A stretch of DNA of 21,957 nt from Pseudomonadota bacterium (GCA_023412995.1 JAEZQS010000245.1:1-21957); one strand, 5' to 3'. Shown: positions 6,677-15,614, counted from the first letter of the stretch. The notes: generated from the sequence alone by a model not told the origin. Translations and numbers: made by a program.

Positions 6677-7918
6677 ATGCGCCCTGCCCCCGCCATCGCC
6701 CTGACGGAGCTCCCGGCTTTGACCGGGCTGCGTGGCGTCGCGGCCTTCTGGGTGCTGCTCTACCACGCCTGGGTCCAGGCCGGGCCGCGCCTGATGGACT
6801 TCGGCGAAGGCGCGTGGCGCGTCGACCTGACGCCGCTCTTTTCCTGCGGCTGGGCCGGGGTCGATATCTTCTTCACGCTCTCGGCGTTCCTCCTGAGCCT
6901 GCCGTTCGTCGCCTGGCAGACGGGTCGCGCGCCACGCCCTGCACTCGGCACTTTCTGGCTGCGCCGCGTGCTGCGCATCTTTCCTGCCTGGTACGCCCAG
7001 ATCGCGGCGCTGTTGCTGCTGGCCGGCGTGTTCGGCATCGGCGACTGGCCCTCGCCGTTGCGCCTGGCGGGGAACCTCCTGCTCGCGTTCAACCTCGGGC
7101 CGCTGTCAGTGGAGCCGTTGAATCCGGTCGCCTACACGCTGCCGATCGAGTTCTGCTTCTACCTGCTGCTGCCGCTGCTCGCCTTCCTGCTGCGTCCGCG
7201 CTGGTGGATGCTGCTGTTGCTGCTGGCCGTGGTGGAAACGCAGCTTTACCGGCAGCTGATGTTCCCGCTGGTTGCTGCTGCCGACATTCCCCACCGCGTG
7301 GTGGTGCTCGAGCAGTTGCCGGGGCGCCTCGACCAGTTCGTCTTCGGCATGCTCGCCGCCTATGCATTCGGTCGCGCCGCACAGGCCGGCCGCCTGCCTT
7401 CCGCCCACGCATGCGATGCGCTGTTCGCCGCCGGCGTGCTGGTGTTCGCCGTGATGCTGGCGCTGATCCACCTCGGCAGCGAAACCTACTGGGACGGCGG
7501 CGCGCTCCTCTTTTCCTGGCATGGCCTCGTGGGCGCGGCCGTCGCGCTGATGCTGTTTGCCTGCGCGGCCGGCAGCCGCGTGGCGGTCGCGCTGCTCAGC
7601 AACCGGCCCCTGCGCCATCTCGGCATCATCAGCTTCGGGCTTTACCTGTGGCATTACCCGCTGCTGCACTGGCTGTCGGCGGCCGGCGCGTTCGACCGCA
7701 TCGAAGGCTACCGCCTGCCGTGGATCCTGCCGGTACTGCTGCTCGGCAGCCTGGCGCTGGCGGAACTTTCCTATCGCGCCATCGAGCGCCCGCTGCTGCG
7801 GATCGGCCGCCGACGCAGCGTGCATCCGGGCGTGGCGACGGCGCTGGCGGTCGGCGGCACGGACGCAGCACCGCCACACGGCATGGCGAACACCATCCCC
7901 ACCGGACCCTCCCCTTGA
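6677..7918 (+). CDS. Acyltransferase 3 family integral membrane protein (OafA/YrhL type)
   Basis: A 413-aa polytopic inner-membrane protein of the acyltransferase-3 family. Members transfer acyl groups, often acetyl, to surface polysaccharides or other extracytoplasmic targets; the acceptor cannot be told from sequence. Seen: the N-terminal signature 'LTGLRGVAAFWVLLYHAW' with the expected catalytic-region His30; 'GVDIFFTLSAFLLSLPF' near residues 57-73; the Arg-Arg motif in 'FWLRRVLRIFPAWY' (about 94-107); roughly ten hydrophobic helices; and a late 'LGIISFGLYLWHYPLL' segment typical of the family. There is no SGNH domain. The start codon sits in a GC-rich context with no clear Shine-Dalgarno. 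The last residues (about 404-413) and the stop codon fall inside a CCCTCCCC-type dispersed repeat, so the true C-terminus may have been altered. No polysaccharide gene cluster is nearby. Confidence 0.92.
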   Translation: MRPAPAIALTELPALTGLRGVAAFWVLLYHAWVQAGPRLMDFGEGAWRVDLTPLFSCGWAGVDIFFTLSAFLLSLPFVAWQTGRAPRPALGTFWLRRVLRIFPAWYAQIAALLLLAGVFGIGDWPSPLRLAGNLLLAFNLGPLSVEPLNPVAYTLPIEFCFYLLLPLLAFLLRPRWWMLLLLLAVVETQLYRQLMFPLVAAADIPHRVVVLEQLPGRLDQFVFGMLAAYAFGRAAQAGRLPSAHACDALFAAGVLVFAVMLALIHLGSETYWDGGALLFSWHGLVGAAVALMLFACAAGSRVAVALLSNRPLRHLGIISFGLYLWHYPLLHWLSAAGAFDRIEGYRLPWILPVLLLGSLALAELSYRAIERPLLRIGRRRSVHPGVATALAVGGTDAAPPHGMANTIPTGPSP

Positions 7919-7929
7919 AGGGCAGGGCT
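7891..7929 (+). repeat. CCCTCCCCTTGAAGGG-type palindromic dispersed repeat overlapping a gene end
   Basis: CCCTCCCCTTGAAGGGCAGGG can fold into a stem (CCCT/AGGG, one C-C mismatch, CCC/GGG, loop TTGAA). It carries the TGA stop of the acyltransferase gene. Its form matches a low-complexity element often seen between genes in proteobacteria. It may also act as a weak terminator, although no U-tract follows. Confidence 0.4.
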
Positions 7930-7999
7930 CGATCCCGGCTCCGCGATCCCCGCTCCACCCGCATTGCCGCCGGCGACGTTGCCGCGGCATGATGCGACG

Positions 8000-9013
8000 A
8001 TGGATGCGATTACCCTGCCCGCCACGGCCGGCGCCGACACGCCGATGGTGATCAACTGCGTGGCGTATTCGGCCGACGGCCGGCGCCTGCGCGACATCAC
8101 CATCGAGGAAATCAGCGACGTCATCGCCACCCCGGACCAGTGGGTGTGGGTCGGCCTGCATGAACCGACCGAAGCGCTGCTGGATACGCTGCAGGAGGAG
8201 TTCGGCCTGCATGAACTGGCGGTGGAGGATGCGCACAAGGCGCACCAGCGCGCCAAGATCGAGGTGTACGGCGATTCGCTGTTCCTGGTCGCGCAGACGG
8301 CGCAGGTGGTCGGCGGGCGGATCGCGTTCGGTGAAACGCACGCCTTCCTCGGCCGCAACTACCTGCTGACCGTGCGCCACGGGGCGTCGCTGTCCTACGC
8401 CGCCGCGCGGCGCGGATGCGAGCAGACGCCGGAAATGCTCGCGAGCGGGCCGAGCTACGGGCTCTATTCGGTACTCGACTTCATCGTCGACAACTTCTTC
8501 CCGCTGGTGAGCGCTTTCCGCGAGGAGCTGCAGGAACTCGAGGAAGAGGTGTTCCAGGAGACCTTCCAGCGCGCCACCATCCGCCGCCTGTACGACCTCA
8601 AGAAGGAACTGGTCGCGCTGCGCTTGGCGGTCGCCCCGCTGCAGGACATCCTCAACCAGCTGATCCGCCAGTACCCGGGGCTGGTGCGCGACGAGGTGCG
8701 TCCCTATTTCCGCGACGTGTTCGACCACGCCGCACGCATCAACGAGGCCACCGACACGATGCGCGAGATGCTGACCGCCGCGCTCAGCGTCAACCTCGCG
8801 CTGGTGACCGTGGCGCAGGGCGAAGTGGTCAAGCGCCTCGCCGGCTGGGCCGCGCTGCTTGCCGCACCCACCCTCATCACCAGCTGGTACGGCATGAACT
8901 TCCGCCACATGCCGGAACTCGGCGAGCCGTGGGCCTACCCGGCGATGATTGCCGGCACGATCGCGGTGTGCGGCACGCTGTTCGTGATCCTGCGGCGCGC
9001 GCGCTGGCTGTAG
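8000..9013 (+). CDS. corA: CorA-family magnesium/cobalt transporter
   Basis: A 337-aa CorA-type divalent-cation channel, a homopentamer that imports Mg2+ (and Co2+/Ni2+) across the inner membrane. Seen: a soluble N-terminal domain with 'WVWVGLHEPTE' and 'LAVEDAHKAHQRAK'; a long helical region (about residues 165-270) with 'YSVLDFIVDNFFPLV' and 'LYDLKKEL'; and two C-terminal transmembrane helices separated by the selectivity motif YGMNF, with Gly298-Met299-Asn300, followed by 'RHMPEL'. The C-terminus is positively charged (RRARWL), as usual. I chose the ATG at 8000; a TTG 36 bp upstream is open in frame, and neither has a good Shine-Dalgarno. It is convergent with the sigma-factor gene. corC, a functional partner in metal efflux, lies about 3 kb upstream. 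Confidence 0.95.
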   Translation: MDAITLPATAGADTPMVINCVAYSADGRRLRDITIEEISDVIATPDQWVWVGLHEPTEALLDTLQEEFGLHELAVEDAHKAHQRAKIEVYGDSLFLVAQTAQVVGGRIAFGETHAFLGRNYLLTVRHGASLSYAAARRGCEQTPEMLASGPSYGLYSVLDFIVDNFFPLVSAFREELQELEEEVFQETFQRATIRRLYDLKKELVALRLAVAPLQDILNQLIRQYPGLVRDEVRPYFRDVFDHAARINEATDTMREMLTAALSVNLALVTVAQGEVVKRLAGWAALLAAPTLITSWYGMNFRHMPELGEPWAYPAMIAGTIAVCGTLFVILRRARWL

Positions 9014-9028
9014 GCCGGGACAGGCGCA

Positions 9029-9048
9029 GCGCGGCCGCCACGGCGCGC
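9029..9048. terminator. Hairpin between convergent corA and sigma-factor genes
   Basis: GCGC-(G)-GCCG-CCA-CGGC-GCGC forms an 8-bp GC stem with a single bulged G and a 3-nt loop. It lies 16 bp after the corA stop and 29 bp from the end of the opposing gene. The placement suits a bidirectional terminator, but no T-tract flanks it. Confidence 0.4.
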
Positions 9049-9076
9049 AAGGATCCCCCGGAACAGATCCGCTCCT

Positions 9077-9598
9077 TCAATCCATGTGCGCCTTGAGGAA
9101 CGCGCGCGCGTAGCGCCAGTCGCGTTCGATGGTGCGGCGGGCGAGGCCGAGGGTTTCCGCCGCCTGTTCATGGCTGAGCCCGGCAAACCAGATCAACTCC
9201 ACCACCTGCGCGGCGCGGGCGTCGGCGTCCTCCAGCCGGCGCAGGGCGTCATCGAGCGCCAGGGCCTCTTCGGCGCCTTCGATCGCGAGGCGGGTGTCGC
9301 CGCCGGTGAGGGTGATGCGCACCCAGTCGCCGCCGGCACGCTGGCGCAGCCGGTCGCGTGCGCGGTCGCGCAGCAGGTGGCGCATGGCACGCGCGGCATA
9401 GGTGAAGAACTGCGCGGGATGGGCGAAGGCGAGGCCGTCGCGCCGGCTCATGCGAAGGTAGAGGTCATGCACCAGAACGGTCGTGTCGAGGGTGCCGCGC
9501 GGCCCCATCGCAAGGCGCAGACCCGCCATGGCCTTGAGCCGGTCATAGACCTGGCTGAACATCGCGTCGGCAGTGGCGGGCGCGGCAGGCTGGAACAT
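9077..9598 (-). CDS. ECF-type RNA polymerase sigma factor, TIGR02999-like
   Basis: A 173-aa sigma-70 family protein of the extracytoplasmic-function type. The N-terminal half has sigma-region-2 features: 'TLDTTVLVHDLYLRMSR', then 'FFTYAARAMRHLLRDRARDRLRQRAGG', the recognisable core of the TIGR02999 (Sig-70_X6) group. The C-terminal half has a region-4 helix-turn-helix: 'VVELIWFAGLSHEQAAETLGLARRTIERDW'. The ATG is preceded by a strong GGAGGA Shine-Dalgarno. From family knowledge, such factors often sit beside serine/threonine kinases or secreted proteins. Here there is no kinase and no recognisable anti-sigma gene, so its control is unclear. It is divergent from a DUF3096 peptide gene and convergent with corA. 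Confidence 0.9.
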   Translation of the reverse strand: MFQPAAPATADAMFSQVYDRLKAMAGLRLAMGPRGTLDTTVLVHDLYLRMSRRDGLAFAHPAQFFTYAARAMRHLLRDRARDRLRQRAGGDWVRITLTGGDTRLAIEGAEEALALDDALRRLEDADARAAQVVELIWFAGLSHEQAAETLGLARRTIERDWRYARAFLKAHMD

Positions 9599-9616
9599 GA
9601 GGGTCCTCCGTGGCGG

Positions 9617-9645
9617 AGTCTAGCAGTGCACCTGGCGGCGGAAAG
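9617..9645 (-). promoter_or_regulatory. Possible sigma-70 promoter of the sigma-factor gene
   Basis: Reading the minus strand, TTTCCG is followed after 16 bp by TAGACT, about 20 bp upstream of the sigma-factor start codon. The match to consensus is partial, so this is a candidate only. Confidence 0.3.
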
Positions 9646-9694
9646 GCGACGCCTGCCGCGTCTGCGACTCATGCTGCGTTCTGGCTGGGCTCGC

Positions 9695-9700
9695 TATAGA
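9695..9700 (+). promoter_or_regulatory. Possible -10 element for the DUF3096 gene
   Basis: TATAGA lies 50 bp upstream of the small membrane-peptide gene, in an A/T-richer patch of the divergent intergenic region. No good -35 box is seen at the usual spacing. Confidence 0.25.
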
Positions 9701-9749
9701 AGTGCGGCCGGCGCGGGCACCCAGCCCCCGCCACACTCCGGAGACTCGC

Positions 9750-9896
9750 ATGAACCTGCATGTCGCGCTGCAACCGCTGATCGCCCTGATCGCCGGCATC
9801 CTGATCCTGATCATGCCGCGCCTGCTGAACTACGTCGTCGCGATCTACCTGATCGTGATCGGCATCATCGGCCTGCTGCCGATGCTGCACCTGTGA
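9750..9896 (+). CDS. DUF3096 small membrane protein
   Basis: A 48-aa very hydrophobic peptide with two predicted membrane helices joined by a short 'MPRLLNY' turn. The pattern (MNLHVALQPLIALIAGILIL, then YVVAIYLIVIGIIGLL) is that of the DUF3096 family, whose function is unknown to me. The ATG at 9750 is preceded by GGAGA at a good distance, and the frame is read from this start rather than from the longer alternative at 9702. It stands alone, divergent from the sigma-factor gene and 69 bp before tamA. Confidence 0.85.
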   Translation: MNLHVALQPLIALIAGILILIMPRLLNYVVAIYLIVIGIIGLLPMLHL

Positions 9897-9965
9897 GCAT
9901 CGCGCGTTGCGCGCCGCCTCGCGCCTGAGCCTGGCGCCGGGGAAGCGCATGGGGAGAAGCCAGCC

Positions 9966-11771
9966 ATGACGCCCGCATGCGCGGCCCGCCGCGCGGCCGC
10001 GGCCCTGCTCGCGTCGCTGCTGGCGTGTGCGCAGGCGCTCGCCGCGCAGGTCGCGGTGCAGGTGGACGGCGTCGAGGGAACCTTGCGCGACACGGTGCTT
10101 GCCGGGGTCGAGGCCGCCCAGTACGGCGAACGGGAAGTCTCCGCCGCACAGGCACAGCGCCTGTTCGAGAACGCGCGCGAAGAAGCCGCCGCGGCGCTTG
10201 AACCGCTCGGCTACTACAACGCACGGGTGCAGGGCGACCTCACCCAGGCTGCCGGCACGTGGAACATCGCCCTCCATGTCACCCCCGGCGATCCGGTGCG
10301 GGTGACGCGGCTCGACATCCGCCTCGGTGCCGATGCCGAGGGCCAGCGCGCCGTGCAGCAGGCACTCGCCGCGTTCGCCCCGGCGGAGGGAGCGCGCCTC
10401 GTGCATGCCGATTACGAACGCAGCAAGGCCGCGCTGCAGGCGGCCCTGTTCGGCAGCGGCTACCTCGATGCGGATCTGGTCACCCACCAGGTCGCCGTGG
10501 AGCGCGCCAGCAACACCGCCGAAATCCATCTCGCATGGGAGGTCGGTACGCGCTACCGGCTCGGCAAGACCGTGTTCGAGGACAGCCAGTTCGACGAGGG
10601 CTTCCTGCAGCGCTACATCCCGTGGAGCGAAGGCGATTTCTACAGCCAGGACCTCGTGCTCGAGCTGCAGCAGCGGCTGATCGACGCCGACTACTTCGCC
10701 ATCGCACAGGTGCAGCCAGACATCGAGCACGCCCATGATGGCATCGTGCCGGTCAAGGTGATGCTGGCGCCGGCCAAGCGCACCATCTACACGGCGGGCC
10801 TGTTCGTCGGCACCGACACCGGCGCCGGCGTGCGTGGCGGCATCGAACGCCGCTGGGTGAACCGGCGCGGCCACAAGATGAAGTTCGACGCCATCGTCGC
10901 GCAGCGGCTGGAAACCGCCTTGCTGGAATACCGCATCCCGCTGCCCGGCAACGACAACCACAGCCTGGCCTTCGGCGCGACCTTCCGCGACGAGAACACC
11001 GACACCAGCTCGGCCCACACCTTCGGGCTCGCCGCCACCGATTCACGCCTGTGGGGACCGTGGAACCGCACCCTCGGCCTCAAGTTCCTCACCGGCAACT
11101 TCGAGGTCGCCAACCTCGAGGGCAACACCACCCTGCTCTATCCCGAGATCTCGCTGTCGCGCAAGCAGGCCGACGACCCGGTCTTCGTCCGCCATGGCTG
11201 GTCGCTGACGATGGCCGGGCGCGCGGGCCAGAAAGGCCTGCTGTCGGACACCAGCTTTGCCCAGGCAACTGCCGATGCGAAGTGGATCCACGGCGTAGGC
11301 GAGAACGGGCGCTTCATCGCACGCGGGTCCGTCGGCGCCACCCGCGTGGACGACTTCGACAAGCTGCCGCCGGAACTGCGCTTCTTCGCCGGCGGCGACC
11401 GCTCCATCCGCGGCTACGACTTCCAGTCGATCGGCACGCCGCTGCCGGCCGATCGCGTGGAGGAAGCCCTCGCCCGCTGCGCGGCGCGCCCGAAGCGCAA
11501 GTGCCAGGACCTCGTCATCGGTGGACGCTTCCTTTCCGTCGCCAGTGCCGAGTACGAGTACTACTTCAAGCCGAAGTGGGGCATCGCGACCTTCATCGAC
11601 ACGGGCGATGCGTTTTCCGGCTTCGGCGACTACCGCCAGAAGACGGGCGTCGGCGTCGGCCTGCGCTGGCGCTCGCCGGTCGGCATGGTGCGGGTGGACC
11701 TGGGCGTGCCGGTGAACGACAGCACCGCGAGCGGCGTCGCCCTGCACGTCGTGATCGGACCGGACCTGTGA
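9966..11771 (+). CDS. tamA: TamA, outer-membrane component of the translocation and assembly module
   Basis: A 601-aa Omp85/BamA-superfamily outer-membrane protein. TamA works with inner-membrane-anchored TamB in outer-membrane protein insertion and in lipid transport to the outer membrane. Seen: a signal peptide (about residues 1-25, ending LAAQ); three POTRA-like domains in the first 260 residues, including 'ALEPLGYYNARV' and 'LFGSGYLDADL'; then a C-terminal 16-strand barrel region with the Omp85 signature 'FFAGGDRSIRGYDFQSIG' (about 476-493), followed by the 'GGRFLSVASAEYEYYF' and 'VGLRWRSPVGMVRVDLGVP' strands. The length is close to E. coli TamA (577 aa). GGGGAGAAG lies upstream of the ATG. 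The stop overlaps the GTG start of tamB by 4 bp (GTGA). Confidence 0.95.
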   Translation: MTPACAARRAAAALLASLLACAQALAAQVAVQVDGVEGTLRDTVLAGVEAAQYGEREVSAAQAQRLFENAREEAAAALEPLGYYNARVQGDLTQAAGTWNIALHVTPGDPVRVTRLDIRLGADAEGQRAVQQALAAFAPAEGARLVHADYERSKAALQAALFGSGYLDADLVTHQVAVERASNTAEIHLAWEVGTRYRLGKTVFEDSQFDEGFLQRYIPWSEGDFYSQDLVLELQQRLIDADYFAIAQVQPDIEHAHDGIVPVKVMLAPAKRTIYTAGLFVGTDTGAGVRGGIERRWVNRRGHKMKFDAIVAQRLETALLEYRIPLPGNDNHSLAFGATFRDENTDTSSAHTFGLAATDSRLWGPWNRTLGLKFLTGNFEVANLEGNTTLLYPEISLSRKQADDPVFVRHGWSLTMAGRAGQKGLLSDTSFAQATADAKWIHGVGENGRFIARGSVGATRVDDFDKLPPELRFFAGGDRSIRGYDFQSIGTPLPADRVEEALARCAARPKRKCQDLVIGGRFLSVASAEYEYYFKPKWGIATFIDTGDAFSGFGDYRQKTGVGVGLRWRSPVGMVRVDLGVPVNDSTASGVALHVVIGPDL

Positions 11772-14700
11772 ACGGCCTCGCCCGCTCGCAACTGCACCGG
11801 CACACGTCGCGCGCGCCTGCGCGCGGCGTCGCCGCGACACGCCTGCTGCGCTGGTTCGGCGCCGGCCTGCTGGCGCTGATCCTGGTGCTGGCGGCCGTGC
11901 TGTACTGGCTGCTCGCGACGGGGTCGGGTGCGCGCTTCGTCCTCGCGCGCGCGGCATCGGCAACCGATGGCCGGCTGGCAATCGAACGCTCCGAAGGCTC
12001 CCTTGCCGGCCCGCTGGCGCTCGCCGGCGTGCACTGGCGCGATCCGGCCGCCGGCATCGACGCCACGCTGGCGAGCATCCGGATCGACATCGCACCGCTT
12101 GCGCTGTTCTCCCGCCGCATGCAGGTGGAGTCGCTGGCCATCGACGGTGTCGAGGTCTTGCTCACGACGGTGCCACCCCAGCCCGAGGAGCCGTCCGCGC
12201 CGATGTCGCTGGAAGCGCCGATCGACGTGTTCCTCGACCGGGCGGTGCTCGAGCACGCACGCATCCGCCAGGACGGCGAACCGCTGTTCGCACTCGACCG
12301 GCTCGACCTCGCCGGCGCCTGGACGCGCGACGGCGCGGTGATCCGCACCCTGGCCCTGCGCGCACCGGAGGGCCAGGTGGACCTGCATGGCACCGTTTCG
12401 ACGCGGGCGGGTTATCCCGGCCAGGGCGTCGCGACGTTCCGCTGGCAGGCTGGCGAGCGCACGTTTGCCGGACAGCTTGCTGCCGATGGCGACGGCAAGA
12501 CGGCAAGGCTCGATGCCAGGCTGTCCGAACCGGTCGTGGCGACGATCGCAGCCAATCTGACGCAGTCGGCGGACCTGCCGTGGACGGCGCGCCTGGACGT
12601 GCCCGCCTTCGAAGCAGGCCAGCTGATGCCCGGATCCACCCTCGGCACGCTCGCGCTGGCGTTGCAGGGCACTGGCGACCGCGAGCACGGCAGCCTGGAG
12701 GGCACGGTCGATGTCAACGATCACCGCGTGCAGCTCGATCCACTGCGCTATGCGATCAAGGGCGGCACGCTCGACATCGATGCCCTCACGCTGACCAGCC
12801 CGGAAGCCGAGGGGCGCCTGGATGCCACGGGGCGCGTGCAGTTCGACGCCACGCCGCCCTCGGCCAGCGTGGCGCTCACCTGGCAAGGCGTGGAGCTTCC
12901 GGCGGACCTGGTCGGCCAGGCGCTCGCCACGCATGGACGACTGGACGCCTCCGGCAGCGCCGAGGCGTACCACGCCGCCGGCGCGTTCGCGCTGGGGCCG
13001 CCCGGGCAGCTCGCCGACATCGAGGTCGAGCTGAACGGAACGCCCGCCGCCATTGCCTTGCACCGGCTGGCGCTGCAGCAGCCGAAAGGCGGCCTTGAAG
13101 CCAAGGGCACGGTCACGCTGCAGCCGGGCATGGGGTGGGATATCACGGCACGCGCCAACGGTTTCGATCCCGGCGCGCTGGCGGCCGACTGGCCCGGCGC
13201 ACTCGACTTCCACCTCGCCAGCGCCGGCACCCTGACCGACAAGGGGCCGGACGCCACGCTGCAGCTCACCGATCTTGGCGGCACCCTGCGCAAGCGTCCG
13301 TTGTCCGGCCACGCGGATCTCGCGATCCGGCCCGGCTACGTCGTCGATGGCACGCTCGCGCTGGCCTCCGGCAACAGCCGACTCGACGTGACCGGCAGCG
13401 GCGGCGGCAACCGCACCGATGCGCGCGTGAAGCTCGCCGTCGCCTCGCTAGGCGACTGGCTGCCGGACGGCAGCGGCAGCCTCGATGGCGACTTCCATGT
13501 GCAGGGCGCGTGGCCGCACCTCGCCATCGACGGCGCGGCCGACGCGCGGGAACTGGGACTCGGCGCCACGCACGTGGGAACGCTGCATCTCACCGCCGCC
13601 GTCACCGACACCGACCCGCTGGCCGGCCGCGTGTCGATCGATGCCGGCGCACTCGTTGCCGGCGGATTCGTGTTCGATACCCTTGCCGCCAGTGCGCAAG
13701 GCAACCGCGGCGCACACGAGCTGCACGTTTCCGCCAACGGCGAACCCCTCGACGTCACCCTGGCCCTTGGCGGCCGCTTCGATGGCGGCGGGCGCTGGAA
13801 CGGCACCCTGCAGACGCTCGACCTCGACGTCACCGACGCGCCGCCGCTCGCGCTCGAGGCGCCGGCGCCGCTGGGCTGGAAGGACGGCCGTTTCGACGCC
13901 AGCACGCTCTGCCTTGCCGGCAACGGCACCCGCCTCTGCCTCGGCGGCAGCGCCGAAGCCGATGGATCGCTCGCCGCCAGCTACCGCCTCGAACGCCTGC
14001 CGCTGGCGCTGCTGGTGCGCCTCGGCGCGCCGGAAGCGCCGATCGCCATCGACGGCCTGCTCGCCGGCGCCGGCGACATCCGCCGCGGCGCCGACGGCGC
14101 GCTGCAGGGCCAGGCGACGGTCACTTCCGACCACGGCAGCATCACCTACACCGACCGCCCGGAGCGGCCCCTGCTCGCCTACCAGCGCTTCGAAGCCAGC
14201 GCCACCCTCTCGCCCACCGCGACGCACGCCACCGTGCACGCGGACCTTGGCCAAGGCAGCCGCCTGCAGGGCGACGTGACGCTGACGGGCGCACCGGGCA
14301 CCGCGCAGGCGCTCTCCGGCCGCATCGATGCCGAACTCGCCGACCTCGGCTTCGTCGAACTGCTGACCACCGAACTCGTCAACGCCAGCGGCCAGCTGTC
14401 GGCGCACTACACCCTCGCCGGCACCACCACCGAACCGGAGGTGGCGGGTTCGCTTGCGCTGAAGCGATTCGCCGCCGAAGTGCCCGCTGCCGGCATCCGC
14501 CTCAAGAACGGCAGCATCCGCGTGCGCGCCGCCGACATGGAGCACTTCACGCTCGAGGGCACCCTCGAGTCGGGCGAGGGGCGGCTGGTGCTGTCCGGCA
14601 CCGGTGGCGTCGGCGCGACCGCGCCACTCGACGCGCGCATCCGCGGCGAAGGTTTCCTCGCTGCGGACATCCCCGCTGCGCGCGTCGTCATCTCGCCCGA

Positions 14701-15592
14701 CATCACCCTCAAGCGCGACAGCGAGCACGTGCAGGTCGGCGGCTCGGTCACCATCCCCGAAGCCGACGTCGACCTCGCCAGGCTGCCCGGCGGTGGCGTC
14801 AGCAAGGCGTCGCCCGACGTGGTGGTGGTCGACGCCGACCAGCCCGCCGCCGACGACCCGCTGCCGGTGGATGTCTCCATGACCGTGAAGCTCGGTGACA
14901 AGGTCACGCTGCGCGGCATGGGCCTCGACGGCAAGGTCGCCGGCCAGCTGCACGTCGAGCAGCACCCGGGGCGCCTCGCCACCGGCACCGGAACGCTCAA
15001 CGTCACCGGCACCTACAAGGCCTACGGCCAGAACCTCACCATCGAGAGCGGCCGCCTGCTGTTTGCCGGCACCGCGCTCGATAACCCGGGCCTGGACATC
15101 CGCGCCGCGCGCACCATCCTCGGCTCCTCGCAAGGCACGCTGGATGACTCCATCACCGCCGGCCTGCAGATCCGCGGCACCGCCCAGGTGCCGGTGCTGA
15201 CGGTGTACTCGAAACCCGCCATGCAGCAGTCCGAGGCCCTCAGCTACCTCATTACCGGCAAGCCGCTCTCGGGCCTGGAAAGCGGCGAAGGCGACCTCCT
15301 CGGCTCCGCCGCCCGCGCCCTCGGCAGCGCCAGCGGCGGCCTGCTCGCCAAGAGCATCGGCGCCCGCACCGGCCTCGACGCCAGCGTCTCCGACAGCGCC
15401 GCCCTCGGCGGCGCCGCCTTCACCGTCGGCAAGTACCTCTCACCCAAGCTCTACCTCAGCTACGGCGTCGGCCTCTTCTCCCCCGGCGAAGTGATCACCC
15501 TGCGCTATCTCTTCAACCAGCGCTTCAGCTTCGAGGCACAGAACGCGACGACGGGAAACCGGGCTGGGGTGAATTACCGGTACGAGCGGTAG
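11768..15592 (+). CDS. tamB: TamB, inner-membrane-anchored translocation and assembly module protein
   Basis: A 1274-aa AsmA-like, DUF490-containing protein that spans the periplasm as a long beta-taco-like groove and partners TamA. Seen: one N-terminal membrane anchor (about residues 27-47); the TamB N-terminal segment 'IERSEGSLAGPLALAGVHWRD'; a long repetitive beta-rich middle; and the conserved C-terminal DUF490 domain with 'GTYKAYGQNLTIESGRL', 'SEALSYLITGKPLSGL' and a final 'QRFSFEAQNATTGNRAGVNYRYER' strand region. The length matches E. coli TamB (1259 aa). I chose the GTG at 11768, which overlaps the tamA stop. The open frame extends further upstream, but only inside tamA. Codon bias is strong throughout and no break is visible. 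Confidence 0.95.
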   Translation: MNGLARSQLHRHTSRAPARGVAATRLLRWFGAGLLALILVLAAVLYWLLATGSGARFVLARAASATDGRLAIERSEGSLAGPLALAGVHWRDPAAGIDATLASIRIDIAPLALFSRRMQVESLAIDGVEVLLTTVPPQPEEPSAPMSLEAPIDVFLDRAVLEHARIRQDGEPLFALDRLDLAGAWTRDGAVIRTLALRAPEGQVDLHGTVSTRAGYPGQGVATFRWQAGERTFAGQLAADGDGKTARLDARLSEPVVATIAANLTQSADLPWTARLDVPAFEAGQLMPGSTLGTLALALQGTGDREHGSLEGTVDVNDHRVQLDPLRYAIKGGTLDIDALTLTSPEAEGRLDATGRVQFDATPPSASVALTWQGVELPADLVGQALATHGRLDASGSAEAYHAAGAFALGPPGQLADIEVELNGTPAAIALHRLALQQPKGGLEAKGTVTLQPGMGWDITARANGFDPGALAADWPGALDFHLASAGTLTDKGPDATLQLTDLGGTLRKRPLSGHADLAIRPGYVVDGTLALASGNSRLDVTGSGGGNRTDARVKLAVASLGDWLPDGSGSLDGDFHVQGAWPHLAIDGAADARELGLGATHVGTLHLTAAVTDTDPLAGRVSIDAGALVAGGFVFDTLAASAQGNRGAHELHVSANGEPLDVTLALGGRFDGGGRWNGTLQTLDLDVTDAPPLALEAPAPLGWKDGRFDASTLCLAGNGTRLCLGGSAEADGSLAASYRLERLPLALLVRLGAPEAPIAIDGLLAGAGDIRRGADGALQGQATVTSDHGSITYTDRPERPLLAYQRFEASATLSPTATHATVHADLGQGSRLQGDVTLTGAPGTAQALSGRIDAELADLGFVELLTTELVNASGQLSAHYTLAGTTTEPEVAGSLALKRFAAEVPAAGIRLKNGSIRVRAADMEHFTLEGTLESGEGRLVLSGTGGVGATAPLDARIRGEGFLAADIPAARVVISPDITLKRDSEHVQVGGSVTIPEADVDLARLPGGGVSKASPDVVVVDADQPAADDPLPVDVSMTVKLGDKVTLRGMGLDGKVAGQLHVEQHPGRLATGTGTLNVTGTYKAYGQNLTIESGRLLFAGTALDNPGLDIRAARTILGSSQGTLDDSITAGLQIRGTAQVPVLTVYSKPAMQQSEALSYLITGKPLSGLESGEGDLLGSAARALGSASGGLLAKSIGARTGLDASVSDSAALGGAAFTVGKYLSPKLYLSYGVGLFSPGEVITLRYLFNQRFSFEAQNATTGNRAGVNYRYER

Positions 15593-15597
15593 CGCGG

Positions 15598-15614
15598 CGC
15601 CTTCGCGGAAGGCG
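15598..15614 (+). terminator. Hairpin just after tamB
   Basis: CGCCTTC-GCG-GAAGGCG is a perfect 7-bp stem with a 3-nt loop, beginning 6 bp after the tamB stop codon. Its position suits a terminator or an mRNA-stabilising stem. No U-run follows, so Rho-independent action is uncertain. Confidence 0.45.

Noticed and set aside
11051..11767. Upstream extension of the tamB frame inside tamA
   Set aside because: The extra 239 residues are an out-of-frame reading of tamA. The GTG at 11768 gives the expected TamB N-terminus and a 4-bp overlap.
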